This document shows, piece after piece, positions 11,502 to 23,253 of a stretch of DNA of 64,000 nt; positions within the stretch are counted from its first letter, which is position 1; each line of letters begins with the position of its first letter. Below the pieces are notes generated by a model. It saw nothing but the letters and a program-made list of their open reading frames with translations, was not told where the DNA came from and made no database searches. This DNA comes from Calonectria ilicicola (lineage: Eukaryota > Ascomycota > Sordariomycetes > Hypocreales > Nectriaceae). Both the position numbers and the translations under genes were made by a program. The DNA lies in the NCBI GenBank assembly GCA_020809705.1, contig CP085830.1:806001-870000 (forward strand), in the 5' to 3' direction.

Positions 11502-12201
11502 AGTGTAGAGAGGATGAGTCTGATGAAGACAAAGCTGCGGAGGAACAAAAATGGAATTTACTGAGGCTGGAAAGAAAACTTTTCATGGGCATCGTAGTCC
11601 TTTTTATCAGGCCTTCTGACTAATGCTTCTCTCGGTGCGAACTACTAGAAGTTCACGCCGGCTGTCTCAACTGTCTGGTTTCAAACTGCGGCAACAGCCG
11701 TTCGTGATCGAAACATGCACTAGTCGGGATGTGGGCTAAAAAGGAAAGAACCATCTTTCGTCTTAACTTCATTAGTATAGACGGCATTCCGGTGGTCGAG
11801 ACTATCGATTGGTCGCACGACTCAGTTTGCCGTCTCCATTGGAAAAAATGGGCGCCTCTAGAATCGCGTCGGTTAGGCCGGCAAAGTTCGCCGCAGAACT
11901 AGTCCAGGGGAATTCCGTCCGTCAGTGAAGAAAAAAAAAAAAAAACAAGAAACCAGAAGATATAGAACCAGCATTTTCCTTTCTAGGTACTTCATGGCTA
12001 AATTTAGACGGCCTCTCACCCACTTAAATGGCCGACGATCGGCGAAGCCGCACAAATGAATGAATGATGCACAGACGGCCTCTGCCTAACTTGAGCCTCC
12101 AGAATTCAGCAAAATGACAAAATCATGATATGTTCAATCTTAAATACTATGTACAGAATAAGAATTTAAACCCCATTTTCAACCACTTCATCATCATACA
12201 T
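11502..12201. other. Intergenic region with A15 tract
   Basis: Promoter side of the Thr-rich secreted protein gene and 3' flank of the polygalacturonase gene. An A15 run lies at 11931-11945. No gene seen. Confidence 0.55.
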
Positions 12202-13753
12202 TTAGTGCTCTCGTACTGGGAACGGGCTTGCCGTGGCCAATGGTCCGGTGCATGTGTCCGCTAGAGCTGCCTTGCCCTCATCGCTAGAGGCGCTAACACA
12301 GTCTACGCCGAGGTCTGACACGCCATCGCAAAGGACAACAGCAGGACCGCCGCAGGGGCTTTCAACGTTGAAGTTTTCAAACTTGATATTGTCGCAGACG
12401 GCGTCTGCGCTGGTGCTGCATGTCAGCCTAGCAACTGCGCGTCCGTATTTGCCAGACGTGGTGCCCGTGAAGTTCTGGAACAGAATGTTGGTGATGTTGA
12501 CCTGGGAAGGGTATGCAGCGCACTCCGCGGCATCAATGTTGAAGTAGCAGGAATCGAGGAAAGCCGTGTACTCGTTGTTTCCATTCCAAAAGTTGCGGAA
12601 CGTGACGTTGTCAATGAAGCCATACCCAACACCCTCACCTGCCCAGGTCTTGAGACGAGCGCCGTGCTGGCCATTGAGCATCCACACATTCTCAATCACA
12701 ACATCCTGAATGAATGACTTTTCTCCAGAGTATTGACCAAGCGAGCCCATCGATTGACCATGAGTGCCTAGTAGATGTTAGTAAAAATAGTGACTATGAT
12801 GATCGTGGGCAGACCGCGCGACTTACCATTGCAGTACATGGTGTCGACGTGGAGATCAGTAGCATTGCTCTTGGGTGAGAAGCAGTCATCGCCAATGTTG
12901 ACCCAGGTCCTCTTCACTGAGACGTGCTCAACATTCAACGAGTCAAAAAAGTCTGTGTTTTTCGGCTCCACAGTGGCGTTGGTGGATTGCGCCGTGCAAA
13001 TGACATCTGTGAATGAAACATCCTGAGCTACACTCGTGTCAGTCACTGTACAGCATTTCCGATGCGACTTTCACGCCACTTACAAGTCACAATAAAGTTG
13101 GTCCAGCAAGGCGAGTCTTTGAAATGAATACCCTCAATCTCGAGTCCAGTCGCATTCTGGGCGTAGAACAGAATAGGTCGCAGGTAGTCATTGTCGGGAT
13201 CCAGAATCTCGGCGCCTGAGAATTCGTTCCACCATCTCTGACCATTTCCGTTCAAGACACCCTCTCCGTAGATCTTGATGTTCTTTCCACCCCACTTCCA
13301 GAACATGATTGAATTCTATACGCAAAAGGTTAACATGATGTGTAGAACGTGGTTAGAACCGCTTACTTGGAAAGGGTGAGTAAAGGCATTTGCTTGCCAA
13401 TAAGGAGTGTCGTTTGTAAATTTAATCTCTCCATCAAGATGGATCTGAATGTCGTCAAGCCATGTCAAGTCCAGTGGCTTTCCAATCATATATGTGTTGC
13501 CTTCAGGAAGATACAGAGTACCACCACGGTTAGCCTTCTTGAGACCTTTGACGAATTCATCCGATATATCATCAGTATCGTTCTTGGATGCGCGAATCTT
13601 GTATGTCTTGCGCTTAGTCTTGACGGGAGGGGTGTAAGGATGCCTCTTCCGGAACTCGGTGATGCTTCTGGGGACTCCAGCGGGGAGCTCAAGAGCGCTC
13701 ACCACTGCTCCAGTAGCAAGAGATAAAACGGAAAAGAGGATTGAAGGCTTCAT
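12202..13753 (-). CDS. GH28 exopolygalacturonase, secreted
   Basis: Four exons (13753-13367, 13315-13084, 13027-12827, 12767-12202) give 461 aa. All three introns (51, 56 and 59 nt) have GTAAGY donors and TAG acceptors. I start at ATG 13753 because it begins a signal peptide (MKPSILFSVLSLATGAVVSA); an in-frame ATG 13 codons upstream would mask it. The GH28 catalytic set is complete: NTD (230-232), the Asp pair in GDDC (253-254), His276 in THGQS, and RLK (Arg311, Lys313). The enzyme should hydrolyse galacturonans; the exo type is inferred from overall similarity. Three CCCCGC motifs lie about 0.65 kb upstream, consistent with glucose repression. It is divergent from the MFS transporter gene. 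Confidence 0.93.
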
Positions 13754-15522
13754 GATATCCTTGCCAGTATTAAAATATGCCGACGGGCTCAAGAGACTGT
13801 GCTGGAGAACCCGACAAACTCTTGGCCAGAATTCGAGCCATATTTATATCCACAACGGTGACCGCCACAGTTCGATCCACTTGGACATCACAAGATACCT
13901 ATACGTGTACAGAAGGATTTAACCGGAGAAATGACTTGATAAGACAAGACATGCGAAATACCCTTGAAGTCATGCAATGTTACGCTATTGCGACGGTATC
14001 TATTTAACATACAGCAGTTAATGATGGAGACAGACAGGGCTACGTACGTCACATATGATAGTCGAACAGGCTTGTCAACATCAGCAGCTAAGTCGCCCTA
14101 TGGGGGTGGGAATAATTCCGTGATCTAAATGCCAGGCCGCGATAATCCACCTATCACAGGCAGCGATATTTTCTAAGCGGAATGAGAGCTGAGGGGTATG
14201 CAGCTACTATGGTAGTTTTTGGGGGATTAAAAGCCGACTAACAAGGGAAACCGGCAAAGATCTATCAGGCCATTGGGTTAATCAAGTTGGGGGTTCTCAA
14301 CACTGACCCCAACGTAGATCCGATCGTCGAGGCTCCTGATTGATGGATCCAAAAATTCCGCGCAAGGTTGCAGCCGCACCCCGCTAACAAGCCTCCCCAA
14401 GTCTCCCCGCAAAGAGACTCTTCCCCGCGGCCTGCAGATCCTTTTCAATTTCTTTTCTCCGGCTGACGCAAGGGCGTCGGGGATATTACTTTTCATTATC
14501 AATTGCCCCGAGCCTTTACATGCCAGTTTGCGCGTTGCAGGGCGGTGTAGCGAAATGTGATTGATAACAATCAGGTAAAACGGGAATGCAAGATGGTGCA
14601 ACACGAAAAAGAAAAAACCACAGATTTAATTAATTCAAATTTATGCTTGAAGTGTGGGAAACCGGGAATAACCAGCCAAGGAGGTTTATCACAGTTACAT
14701 TTTCATCTACCCAAGTCCCTACCATGACGATTTCGACACACTTTTCGCATCCTCGCTGCCACCCTGACCCCTCCAATCTGCAACCCTAGCAACCCAGTTT
14801 TACATGAACCGCATATGGATAAAATAGAGTGAACATGAGATTATGAGAAATTTTGTCTTGACTGCCTATTCAAGAAATATTCCAGACCCTTCTTTCGAGT
14901 CTGCATGACGACAGATCGTATCTCCACGTAAATAAGCAATAAAACCTAGATAATGATAATTGATATCATTTCTCAATTATAATCCGTCATCCTTATTTTG
15001 ATATCTATTTCAGGTCGCCGTGTTCATAAATCGTGCTCCAGACTGAGCCTTTATCTGTTGCAACTGAGAATTTCTCATAGACTTTTCTAGTGTGAAATGC
15101 TGCCGAATTCAATTTTCTTTTCAATTTTAAATCATTTTTAGTTCTTTCTAGTATATTCTAACTATCTTACTGCCTATTTTGCTATAGCGATTGCAAGGCT
15201 GAGATGTTTGCAGTCGATAACGTTATTAAGATGCTTATGGGAAGACGTTGCCCCGATCCACACGTCACATTACAAACCGCGTAGGATTTCTGCAAGCAGT
15301 GGGTCTTTTTCATCGCCCCATTTTGCATTTATAATGCTTCCAATGTCAGTATATAAATACGCCAGTATATTCAGGAGCATAGTCGAGACTTGCTGGCCAC
15401 TACCAATATCCTTTCAACCAGCTTCTGACGGTTGCTCCTCGCAACATATCGTCTAAGTAAGAATACGTAGAGATTACAGCTTTCTTCTTGAACACTAACA
15501 TAATCCAGCATTATATGTGGCC
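13754..15522. other. Long divergent intergenic region
   Basis: These 1.77 kb separate the polygalacturonase (minus) and MFS transporter (plus). No gene seen. The only notable signal is a cluster of CCCCGC motifs at 14379-14428, listed separately. Confidence 0.6.
14379..14428 (-). promoter_or_regulatory. Cluster of three CreA/Cre1-type sites
   Basis: CCCCGC occurs at 14379-14384, 14405-14410 and 14423-14428, which reads GCGGGG on the minus strand and fits the known CreA consensus SYGGRG. The spacing is 26 and 18 bp. Pectinases are classic targets of carbon repression, so binding here is plausible but unproven. Confidence 0.45.
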
Positions 15523-17184
15523 ATGGCGACAATCATCGAAACGGAAACCTCTCAGGAAGTCATCTCAGACACCACAATCGCTCCTGAGACTCGCGAAGCC
15601 CCCGAGAAACAACATCATCCCAAAAATGAGCTCCCACCTCGGGATATTACTGGCTGGAGATGGTTTCTAGCGATGGGAGCTATCCTGTCTTCGATCTTCC
15701 TCTACGCGCTCGACATCACCGTTGTCGCTGATATTCAAGCGGTCATCATCTCAGACTTTGGTCATGTAGACAAGCTTGCTTGGTTGAGTGTATCAGTTCT
15801 TCTGGCCGCAACCGCCTTCAACCTCATATGGGGGAAGTTCTACAGCCAATTTAACGCAAAATGGCTCTACATCATTAATGTTGTCCTCTTTGAGGTTGGC
15901 TCAGCGATTTATGGCGCAGCTCCAAACATGGATGCCATGATCATTGGGCGTGCTCTCTGTGGTATTGGCGGTTCAGGCTTGTACGTAGGAGTCATGACGC
16001 TCATCGCTGCTACAACGTCGTTGCCGGAGCGCCCTCTATACGTCTCAGGGACAGGATTCACATGGGGTGTTGGCATCGTCCTTGGCCCTGTCATCGGAGG
16101 GGCATTCAGCCGATCTTCCGTGGGCTGGAGATGAGCATTTTACATCAACCTGTGCATCGGTGCAGTTTGCGCTCCAGTCTACCTCTTCTTACTTCCCAGC
16201 AAAGACCCTCGTCCCGGTGTCTCCTTGAAGGACTGTGCCAAGGAAATGGACTATATCGGGTGTGTCTTGCAAATGGGAGCATTGACCTCATTTGTTCTGG
16301 CCATCTCTTGGGGTGGACTAACATATCCTTGGAGCTCTGGTCGCATCATCGGGCTTTTGGTTTGCTCTGGTGTTCTCTTCATAGTCCTCGGAATCCAGCA
16401 AGTATTCCTCATCTGCACCACTGAGTCCCGCCGCATCATCCCCTTTGAGTTCTTTGCGTCTCGTACAGTCCTGATTCTTTTCAGCGTGACTGCAGCCTCG
16501 GGAGCTTGTGCTTTTGTGCCCATATACATGGTTCCTATCTTCTTTCAATTCACTCGCGGGGATGGGCCACTTGACGCAGGCATCCGATTACTGCCTTTCA
16601 TCGCGGTCATGGTGGTCATTATATTTGCCAACGGCGCTCTCATGGCCAAGTTTGGACACTACCGGCCCTGGTACACAGTGGGTGGGCTGCTGGCTGTCGC
16701 GGGTAGCGCGTTAATGTACACCGTCGACGAAGCCACTTCAGAGAGCCGCATTTATGGGTACACCGTTGTACTTGGGTGCGGTGTTGGGATGTGGCTGCAA
16801 GCGTCCTTCTCTGTTGCGCAGGGTGTAGTCAAAGCTGAGCAAATCGCGTCCGCAGTGGGCTTCATGACGCTCGCGCAATTCACTGGTATTACAATCGCAC
16901 TTTCAATCGCCAACACATTGTTCCTCAACGAGAGTGAGACGCGCATCATGCAAATCCTACCGAATGTCTCCGTGGAAGAAATTCAGCTTGCTATGCAGGG
17001 CGCCGGCAGCGAGTTTGTCAATGGACTCAGCGCAACAGACAGAGCTCAGGTCATTAACGCCATCGTGGGGTCAATTGCCAAAACGTACATCTTGGTCATA
17101 ACAGGCGGTTCACTCGTTGTGGCACTGAGTACGATGATGAAGAGGGAGAAAATATTTACCACTGCTGCCGTCGCTGCTGCCTAG
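15523..17184 (+). pseudogene. MFS transporter with a premature TGA
   Basis: A single frame from ATG 15523 to the TAG at 17182 would give 553 aa, but TGA at 16132-16134 stops it at codon 204. The frame is open on both sides without shift. In this family the interrupted spot reads GWRWAFYIN; here it is GWR, stop, AFYIN, so a conserved Trp codon (TGG) has become TGA. The rest has the hydrophobic pattern of a 12-14 helix drug:H+ antiporter-type (DHA) permease. I found no GT-AG intron that removes the stop in frame. The upstream GTG at 15517 is not a likely start. The truncated product would have about five helices and is unlikely to transport. The lesion could be recent, strain-specific or a sequencing error. 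Confidence 0.8.
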
Positions 17185-17512
17185 TGTCTGCCTGGTCGAT
17201 GGCAATATTGCAGCCATGCGATCTCGAACTATCCGAGGTCGTATTGCACGCTAGAGAATTATTGGTCACATATTATCACAAGATTAAGGAAACCATTCAC
17301 GCATACCATTCAAGAATTAATCGTCATCTTGTCGTATTTATTTGCCCAGAGGCACTATCTCAACCACTCTTAAATAACCAACTCGCAAACTAGCTTCATT
17401 TCATGTCATATAATACCAGAATTCTAAATCCCATTAAGATCCATATCTATCTTCTTAGAAAATTAAATCATTATATACCCAAAATTTCCGTTTTATATTA
17501 GGGTCCCGTCTT
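17185..17512. other. Convergent 3' flanks
   Basis: Short AT-rich gap between the 3' ends of the MFS gene and the FAD oxidase gene. Nothing seen in it. Confidence 0.55.
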
Positions 17513-18991
17513 TTAAGCGCCGGTAATCGACTGGGTGCTTCGGAAGAGGTTGTTGGCATCGTAAATCTTCTTGATGGACTGAAGGCGGGGAAGGTTAGAG
17601 CCCCAGTAGAGCTTCTGAGCATCGGCAGAAGAAAGCTGAGAGTCGGGGTAGTTGGCGTACATGCCCCAGGTGCCGTCCTTGAGGGAGTTGGTGATGCTGG
17701 TCCTGAAACCCTTGAGGAGAGTGAAACCGTCAGCGGGGTATGTGGCGCCCTGGGAAACGCTGTCGTAGATCTGGAAGAGCAAAAGCTTGTCACGGTGGAC
17801 GTAGGCAGTGTCACCGGGCTTGGGCTTGGCGATGGCCGAGTTGGCACCACCAGTGAAGTCCATCTGCATCCACCAGGAGTGGCTGCTGCTGGCGCCAGTA
17901 GTAGAGATGTAGTTGACGAAGGAGGTGAACTGAGCAAGGGTGAGCTCAGGAGCAGTGAGACTGGTGGCGTAAAAGTTGTCATGAGCGTTGTATCCGGCAC
18001 TGGTAGGGTTGATCTCGACGTTTCCAGCATAGTGGGCAACAAAGTCCATCCATCCAAGGGTGTTGGAGGAAGCAGTAACGCCAAGGCTGGTCAGAAGGGG
18101 CTGGATAGCCTTGTTGAAGCTGGCCTGGTCACCAACGTAGCCACCGTCGATGCTGTATCCGTTCTTGGAAATGGCAACCTGCATGCTGATCTCAGCGGGC
18201 ATGGTCTTGGCGAAGTTCTGAACCTTGACCAGTCCAGCGGGGGCAGTCTGTTGGTTCCAGTTCAGCCAGATGTCGAAGTAGGTCATCTGGGGAGGGGCAG
18301 GAATGGTGTTGAACACTAGTTCGGCGACAATGCCAAACGAAGAACCAGCACCCTTGATAGCCCAGAAGAGGCTGGGTCTGTTGTTGGCCGAGCAGGTCAC
18401 AACAGTACCGTTGTGGAGGACGACAGTAGCGCCCTTGATGAGGTCAACAGCAAGACCATATTTGCGAGCAATCATGCCGTAACCACCGTGCAGAGAGTGG
18501 CCACCAACACCAACACCAGGGCAGGTTCCGTGAGACAGAGCTCGCTTGCCCTGGTTGTACAGTTCAGTAGCAACGTGACCCAGGCGAGCACCGGGCTGGA
18601 TCTTGGCAGTGTTGTCCTGGGTGTTGAGCTTGACGCTGTACATGCGGTCCAGCTCAATCACAAGGTGACCGTCCTGGCCACCGAAGCCGAGCGAGGTGTA
18701 GCTGTGACCACCACTCTTGGCGCTGACGGCAATGCCATTCTTCTCACCACAGGCAACGGCAGCAGAGATCTGGGCGACTGTGGTAGGGACGGCAATAGCC
18801 ACGGGAGTAATGGGAACGCGCAGGTTGTAAGCGGTGCCGTCCTGGGTCCAATCCGAGGTACCCTTTACATCGATGGGCACCTTGGCGCTGGTCAAGCACG
18901 AGGTAATGGCATCGCGCTTGGTCGGGACTGCAAGGGTCAGGGACGCCTGGACGGCGAGGCCCACCAAAAAGCTGGACAATGGTTGGAACAT
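17513..18991 (-). CDS. Secreted bicovalent FAD oxidase (BBE/glucooligosaccharide oxidase type)
   Basis: Intronless, 492 aa from ATG 18991; the open frame runs five codons further but only to a GTG. A signal peptide is present (MFQPLSSFLVGLAVQASLTLA). The FAD-binding PCMH domain contains His96 in SGGHSY and Cys157 in GTCPGVGVGGH, the two residues that tether FAD covalently in glucooligosaccharide- and chitooligosaccharide-type oxidases. The C-terminal BBE region ends with YWGSNLPRL and the NLFR motif. The likely reaction is oxidation of an oligosaccharide or alcohol to an acid or lactone with release of H2O2, outside the cell. The substrate cannot be read from sequence. Strong codon bias (C/G third positions) creates long open antisense frames. 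Confidence 0.9.
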   Translation of the reverse strand: MFQPLSSFLVGLAVQASLTLAVPTKRDAITSCLTSAKVPIDVKGTSDWTQDGTAYNLRVPITPVAIAVPTTVAQISAAVACGEKNGIAVSAKSGGHSYTSLGFGGQDGHLVIELDRMYSVKLNTQDNTAKIQPGARLGHVATELYNQGKRALSHGTCPGVGVGGHSLHGGYGMIARKYGLAVDLIKGATVVLHNGTVVTCSANNRPSLFWAIKGAGSSFGIVAELVFNTIPAPPQMTYFDIWLNWNQQTAPAGLVKVQNFAKTMPAEISMQVAISKNGYSIDGGYVGDQASFNKAIQPLLTSLGVTASSNTLGWMDFVAHYAGNVEINPTSAGYNAHDNFYATSLTAPELTLAQFTSFVNYISTTGASSSHSWWMQMDFTGGANSAIAKPKPGDTAYVHRDKLLLFQIYDSVSQGATYPADGFTLLKGFRTSITNSLKDGTWGMYANYPDSQLSSADAQKLYWGSNLPRLQSIKKIYDANNLFRSTQSITGA

Positions 18992-21590
18992 GATTTGCAA
19001 TCCCACGTGTGTATCTGTCGGTACAATGGTGGATTGGATTGATGGGAATGGCAGATCTCTTCTTGGGCGGAATTGGCATTCTTTTTAATAACTCCATGTG
19101 CCGTCCCGACCCCGGACACTGCTCAGGCTCAGGCTCAGCCCTGGTCCCAATTGCCGTAGTCCAGATCTACGGGATACGAGAAGCACGCTCGCTCGCTCGC
19201 TGCTAGCTCCCCACACAGGTCGTGCAGGGTCCAGAACCCGTAAGCCGGCGCCATTCTGGCCCTCTAGTCTGTACGGTTCTTCTAGCTACATGGGCTGGCT
19301 GGGTGAGGTCATGCTCACTCCGCCTGAGCGGAGCGGTAGGGCAGCGCCTCCTTTCAGCCAAAGTGAAGCCAAAGGGCCCAATACGAAGCTGGCTGCAGAC
19401 CAGCCCCCAGCCAGACAAGCTTTGCCAATGTAACGACTGAGCGGATCAGCGTGCAATGTGCCGATAGCCGGCAGGGCAGGACAGTTAGTGCGGGCCTAAT
19501 TAAAAACACAGCCAATCGCATAGGGCCCAGGTGTGCACACTGGAGAAGAGCTTCTGAGACACGACCCCCGGTCGGGGGACCGCCTCGCCTCACCTGCATG
19601 TGCATTCACATCACAGCATTTACGGAATAGCAGCAGTCAACACGATGAGTGTTGTAGCACACAGCTGTCACTGTGACCATGGCCATTTTCGCTCCTCTTC
19701 CCAATCATCCGTGCCACATATTCCAGCCACCAGCCTCCGGCCTCCCCGATTCATTTCAGGCCAATCCCCAGGAGCCCGTAGTGGAGTGGTTTGACGTCAA
19801 GTGATGAGCTAAATTTCAGTCCACCGAAACCCGTCCGTCGCTAGGCTAACTATTCTTAGAAGCTTCTCCCAGGGTGACGGGGCTGTGACCTCTCACTGTC
19901 ATCATCGATGCCCCCCAGACCGTCCATTTCCACTGTCGCAGCCCAAAGCTGACTCTAGCACGTAGGGTCCTCGTTCAAACAGCTGATTGATCAATTCCTG
20001 AACCAGTCCGGTCCCGCCACTCTATTTTTGACTTTAATTTTGGCTGGCTCAAAAGCGAAAGCAGACTTTGGTCTGTAGAGCCAGCTGAGAGAGAATCCAA
20101 ACAAAGGTAAGCAAAAAAATAAACAAAAAGTCCCGATCGGCAGTGCGCAATCAAAAATGCCATGGGCATGGTTTGCATCGACGTCATTTATGCCCAAATT
20201 GTACACTCCCCTACCGAAATGGCAGAGATCTCAGGGGCCCAGTGAGATTTTGGCCAAATTCGATGCAACCTTTCCACACGAGGGGCGAAACACGGGATTT
20301 TCCTCCTTTCTCACACAGTATGTGCGACCTTGACCACCAGGCAACGGGCGGCCTTGAAACTCCCCGCTGGCTCCGAGTTTAATCACGGCTGTCAAAAGCA
20401 TTGAGTGGGCCCCTTGCAACGTTTCCTTCCTCGCAGTGTGGATCGCGACGATCTCGGATGCTAGCAGATCAAAAAAGAATTTGCATTTCTCCGACCTGTT
20501 TGCACTTTTGAGCGATGGCCATTCCACGGCTCTTCCATGTACACCGTAGACAAGCTAGCCAAGATATGCAAGGGGGCCTTTGCCAAGAATAAGCAACAGG
20601 GGAAACAGGATGCGCCACTGACCATGCATATGCATCAGTAATCCTCGCACAGGATTGATAATACATGTACACTACATCCCAAACATGTAAGCACATGAAG
20701 AGAATAATAAACAAAACAAAGTAAAAAAATTTTTACCTGTGATTTATGACACCTCAATAAAAAAAAAAGCCTTGGATTTGAATCGCAGTCTCAAATCTCA
20801 TAGCACGCCCGTCAAAGTGTCTAGGGTAGCTTGGGGATAAAGGCAACGGCCGAACTGAGTATTCTTAATTGAACAATACAGTGCTATCGCCCCTTCTAAA
20901 ATAAATTCACGGCTCCTATAGCTTGTAGTGTGGCCTGACCTCTTTTTTTTTTCTTTCTTTTTTTTTTTTTCATGTTATGTGATCTGACCAGTCGAGGATC
21001 GCGCTTTTGAAGGGCTCCGATACTGTGTTCGCGGCAACGCATACGCTCCATAACTGTCGAAACTTGTCACAATATGTCAGATTTCACCTACAAAAGGGCA
21101 TGCACGAGTAGGAGCCCTTCAAAGATCACGGCCCGACGTCGGGCTTATGCATCGTAAGCTTAGATCTCAACCCACATGAGCGATATTTTAGAAATGTTGG
21201 GTTTGATGTAAAACTGTAAAATTGACCGCGGTACACGTTGTGATGGATATCCCTGCATCATCAAACTGGGACGTGGATGAAGATGCGCGATCCGGGTGAA
21301 CTAGATGAGCTAGGTATATATCTATGAAGCGCAGCTCATCTTACCCAAAATCTCATCAGTTTGTCTGAAAATGCAAGAGAATGCGTAACCTGTGACGCAT
21401 AACCCATTTCTTTGTGATAAATTGCTGTTTAACCATGGTTGGTAGCTCATTCGTGGTTACATTGAAGAAGACATGAAGCCTTGCCATCTTTGTACCAAGA
21501 AAACTGAAATGCGACAAAATTTTCTCGTTATCTTATCGTTTTAGATACATGGAAAACATCCATCATCATCATCATGAACCTTTTGCTCCT
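18992..21590. other. Longest intergenic region (2.6 kb)
   Basis: Upstream of the FAD oxidase and downstream of the SDR gene. It holds simple repeats (three GCTCAG units near 19121-19138; CTCG repeats near 19188-19201), a CCCCC-GGTC-GGGGG hairpin at 19565-19578, and a polypyrimidine tract at 20941-20970. I see no gene. Confidence 0.55.
20941..20970. repeat. Polypyrimidine tract
   Basis: Thirty bases, almost all T with a few C, on the plus strand. Low complexity; no coding context. Confidence 0.8.
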
Positions 21591-22369
21591 CTATTTGCGG
21601 CTTGTCTCTGGAAAGTGCACGTATCCTTTGCCTTCAACAAATGTAGCAAACCAGGGAATGCTGCCGTCTCCATGGGCCAATTCATAGTAAAACTTGGCTG
21701 CCTCTGGCCCAGACAAGATGCCTGGGGGAGCGCCTGCACCATCGCTTTGCCGTTGGTCGGCATAGTAGAACCTGGGCGTGGGTTTAGTATGGGTATTGGG
21801 ATAGCAGGGGAAAAAAGCTATGAGACTGACCTATATCCCTTCTCCTTAAAAGACCCAGATGCGGATCCAATCCAATAGCTGGCAGCACTTTTCCCTACTC
21901 CCAGAGTCGTGTAGAGCGGTACGGGTGGTGTCGAGGCTGCCAACAAGTTGCCCGTGTAGATGAACGCCTTGGGTGCATCCGCGCTCAGCGTTTCAAAGCC
22001 CTTGACTGCCTCGCCCGCCGCGACAAAAGCGCTGGTGTTGAGAAGAGCTAGGTCATTTTGGAAAGCGTCGACAGGAATCGTAAAGGCGTTGTTGGGGTCC
22101 TCGGGTGGCGTCAACGTGGCGGCGTTGTACACGACAACGTTTGGCGGGCCTCCGAAAGCCTCCTTGACGCTCTCAAAGATGGGCGGGACTGATGCGGGGC
22201 TGGATAGGTCGGCGCGCAGAGTCAGATAGCCTTCTGGCGTCGTCTCGTTGCTGGCGCTTCGAGACACAAGAGCAACTTTGTAGCCGCTCGCTTTGAAGCT
22301 GGCGGCGACATGCTGGCCAATATTCTTGCCAGAGCCGAGAATGAGAAGAATTTTTGGAGATACGGCCAT
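21591..22369 (-). CDS. Short-chain dehydrogenase-like protein
   Basis: Two exons, 22369-21831 and 21771-21591, give 239 aa. The intron 21772-21830 (59 nt) has a GTCAGT donor, CTAAA branch and CCCAG acceptor; the junction makes an Arg codon. I start at ATG 22369 because it places the dinucleotide motif (LILGSGKNIG, about 10-18) at the N-terminus as in SDRs; the frame is open 41 codons further up. NAAT (about 104) matches the conserved NAG region. The usual YxxxK pair is not clear: a Tyr is followed by Lys seven residues on (YTTLGVGK). It may therefore be an atypical or non-catalytic SDR. Substrate unknown. Confidence 0.83.
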
Positions 22370-23253
22370 GTTGGAGGTTGATTGATCAATGGATGGTGTG
22401 GGCTGCGAATGCGTTTTATGGGAGGTCACTGCAATGAGCGACTGGGTTATGCTTATATTTATAGTATGGTGTAGGGTCCCTAGTGTCATCATGTTTTATT
22501 CATCCTAATGACTGAAAAGGGAATGTCGCGCGCGGTTGACCCTGTTGATCATAAATGTGAGCTGACAAATTGCGGTTACAATGACACGATATCCGAGCAT
22601 TCCTGATGGCACCATGTGCAATGTAACCTGCAGCTAATATACCCAGCGAATTAGCGAACTGGCCTGCTGCACCGTTCGGGATCCCGGGTCTCAAAAGTGC
22701 GCGCCAATCGCCTAGCAATTCCTTCGGTATCACCAATCGCTAATCGACCGGATGCTGTGCCCTGGAGGCCTAGTCTATTTGGGAAATAAGGGATGTGTGG
22801 GAGGTGGTGCGGCCATCCGTTGGGCGTCAGTCTCGGCTTGTGAGACTTTTTAATCCGGGGTTGATAATGCTTCTCGTCGGTCTCCTAAATTAAATGTTCA
22901 AACATGGTCGATAAATTTCTATTTTTTATTGGTGCTGGGGAAGGGCCTGAACATTCTAAACTAGGGCTAAATAATCTATCTCGTGTCTCCGGAAATTCCA
23001 TTTTATGCAATATCGTCTTTGAGCAGGATATGAATCTTTGCATGTCATTTCCTTTGCTGCAATCGAACTTTTTGAACGTTGGGTGGGCCTGGGCCAGCGG
23101 GTGTGATAACAAAACCCACCTTTAATAGCAAAGAATCCGAGGCGTGATGCCTGAAAACTGATCTGAATTAGCAAGAAGGATCTGTAAAAAGAACCCTAAA
23201 TGTAGTAAAAAGCCTCTTATTCGACGCCAGTCGAAGTTTTAATTTTCTGAGGT
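22370..23253. other. Intergenic region
   Basis: Promoter side of the SDR gene and 3' flank of the F-box gene. No gene, repeat or motif that I can support. Confidence 0.55.

Noticed and set aside
16132..16134. Repeat-induced point mutation as the cause of the TGA
   Set aside because: The changed G lies in a GG context and the surrounding gene shows no excess of TpA or other stops.
17795..19042. Long open frames antisense to the secreted FAD oxidase (17795-18319, 18413-19042)
   Set aside because: They mirror the strong third-position bias of the oxidase and contain no recognisable domain.
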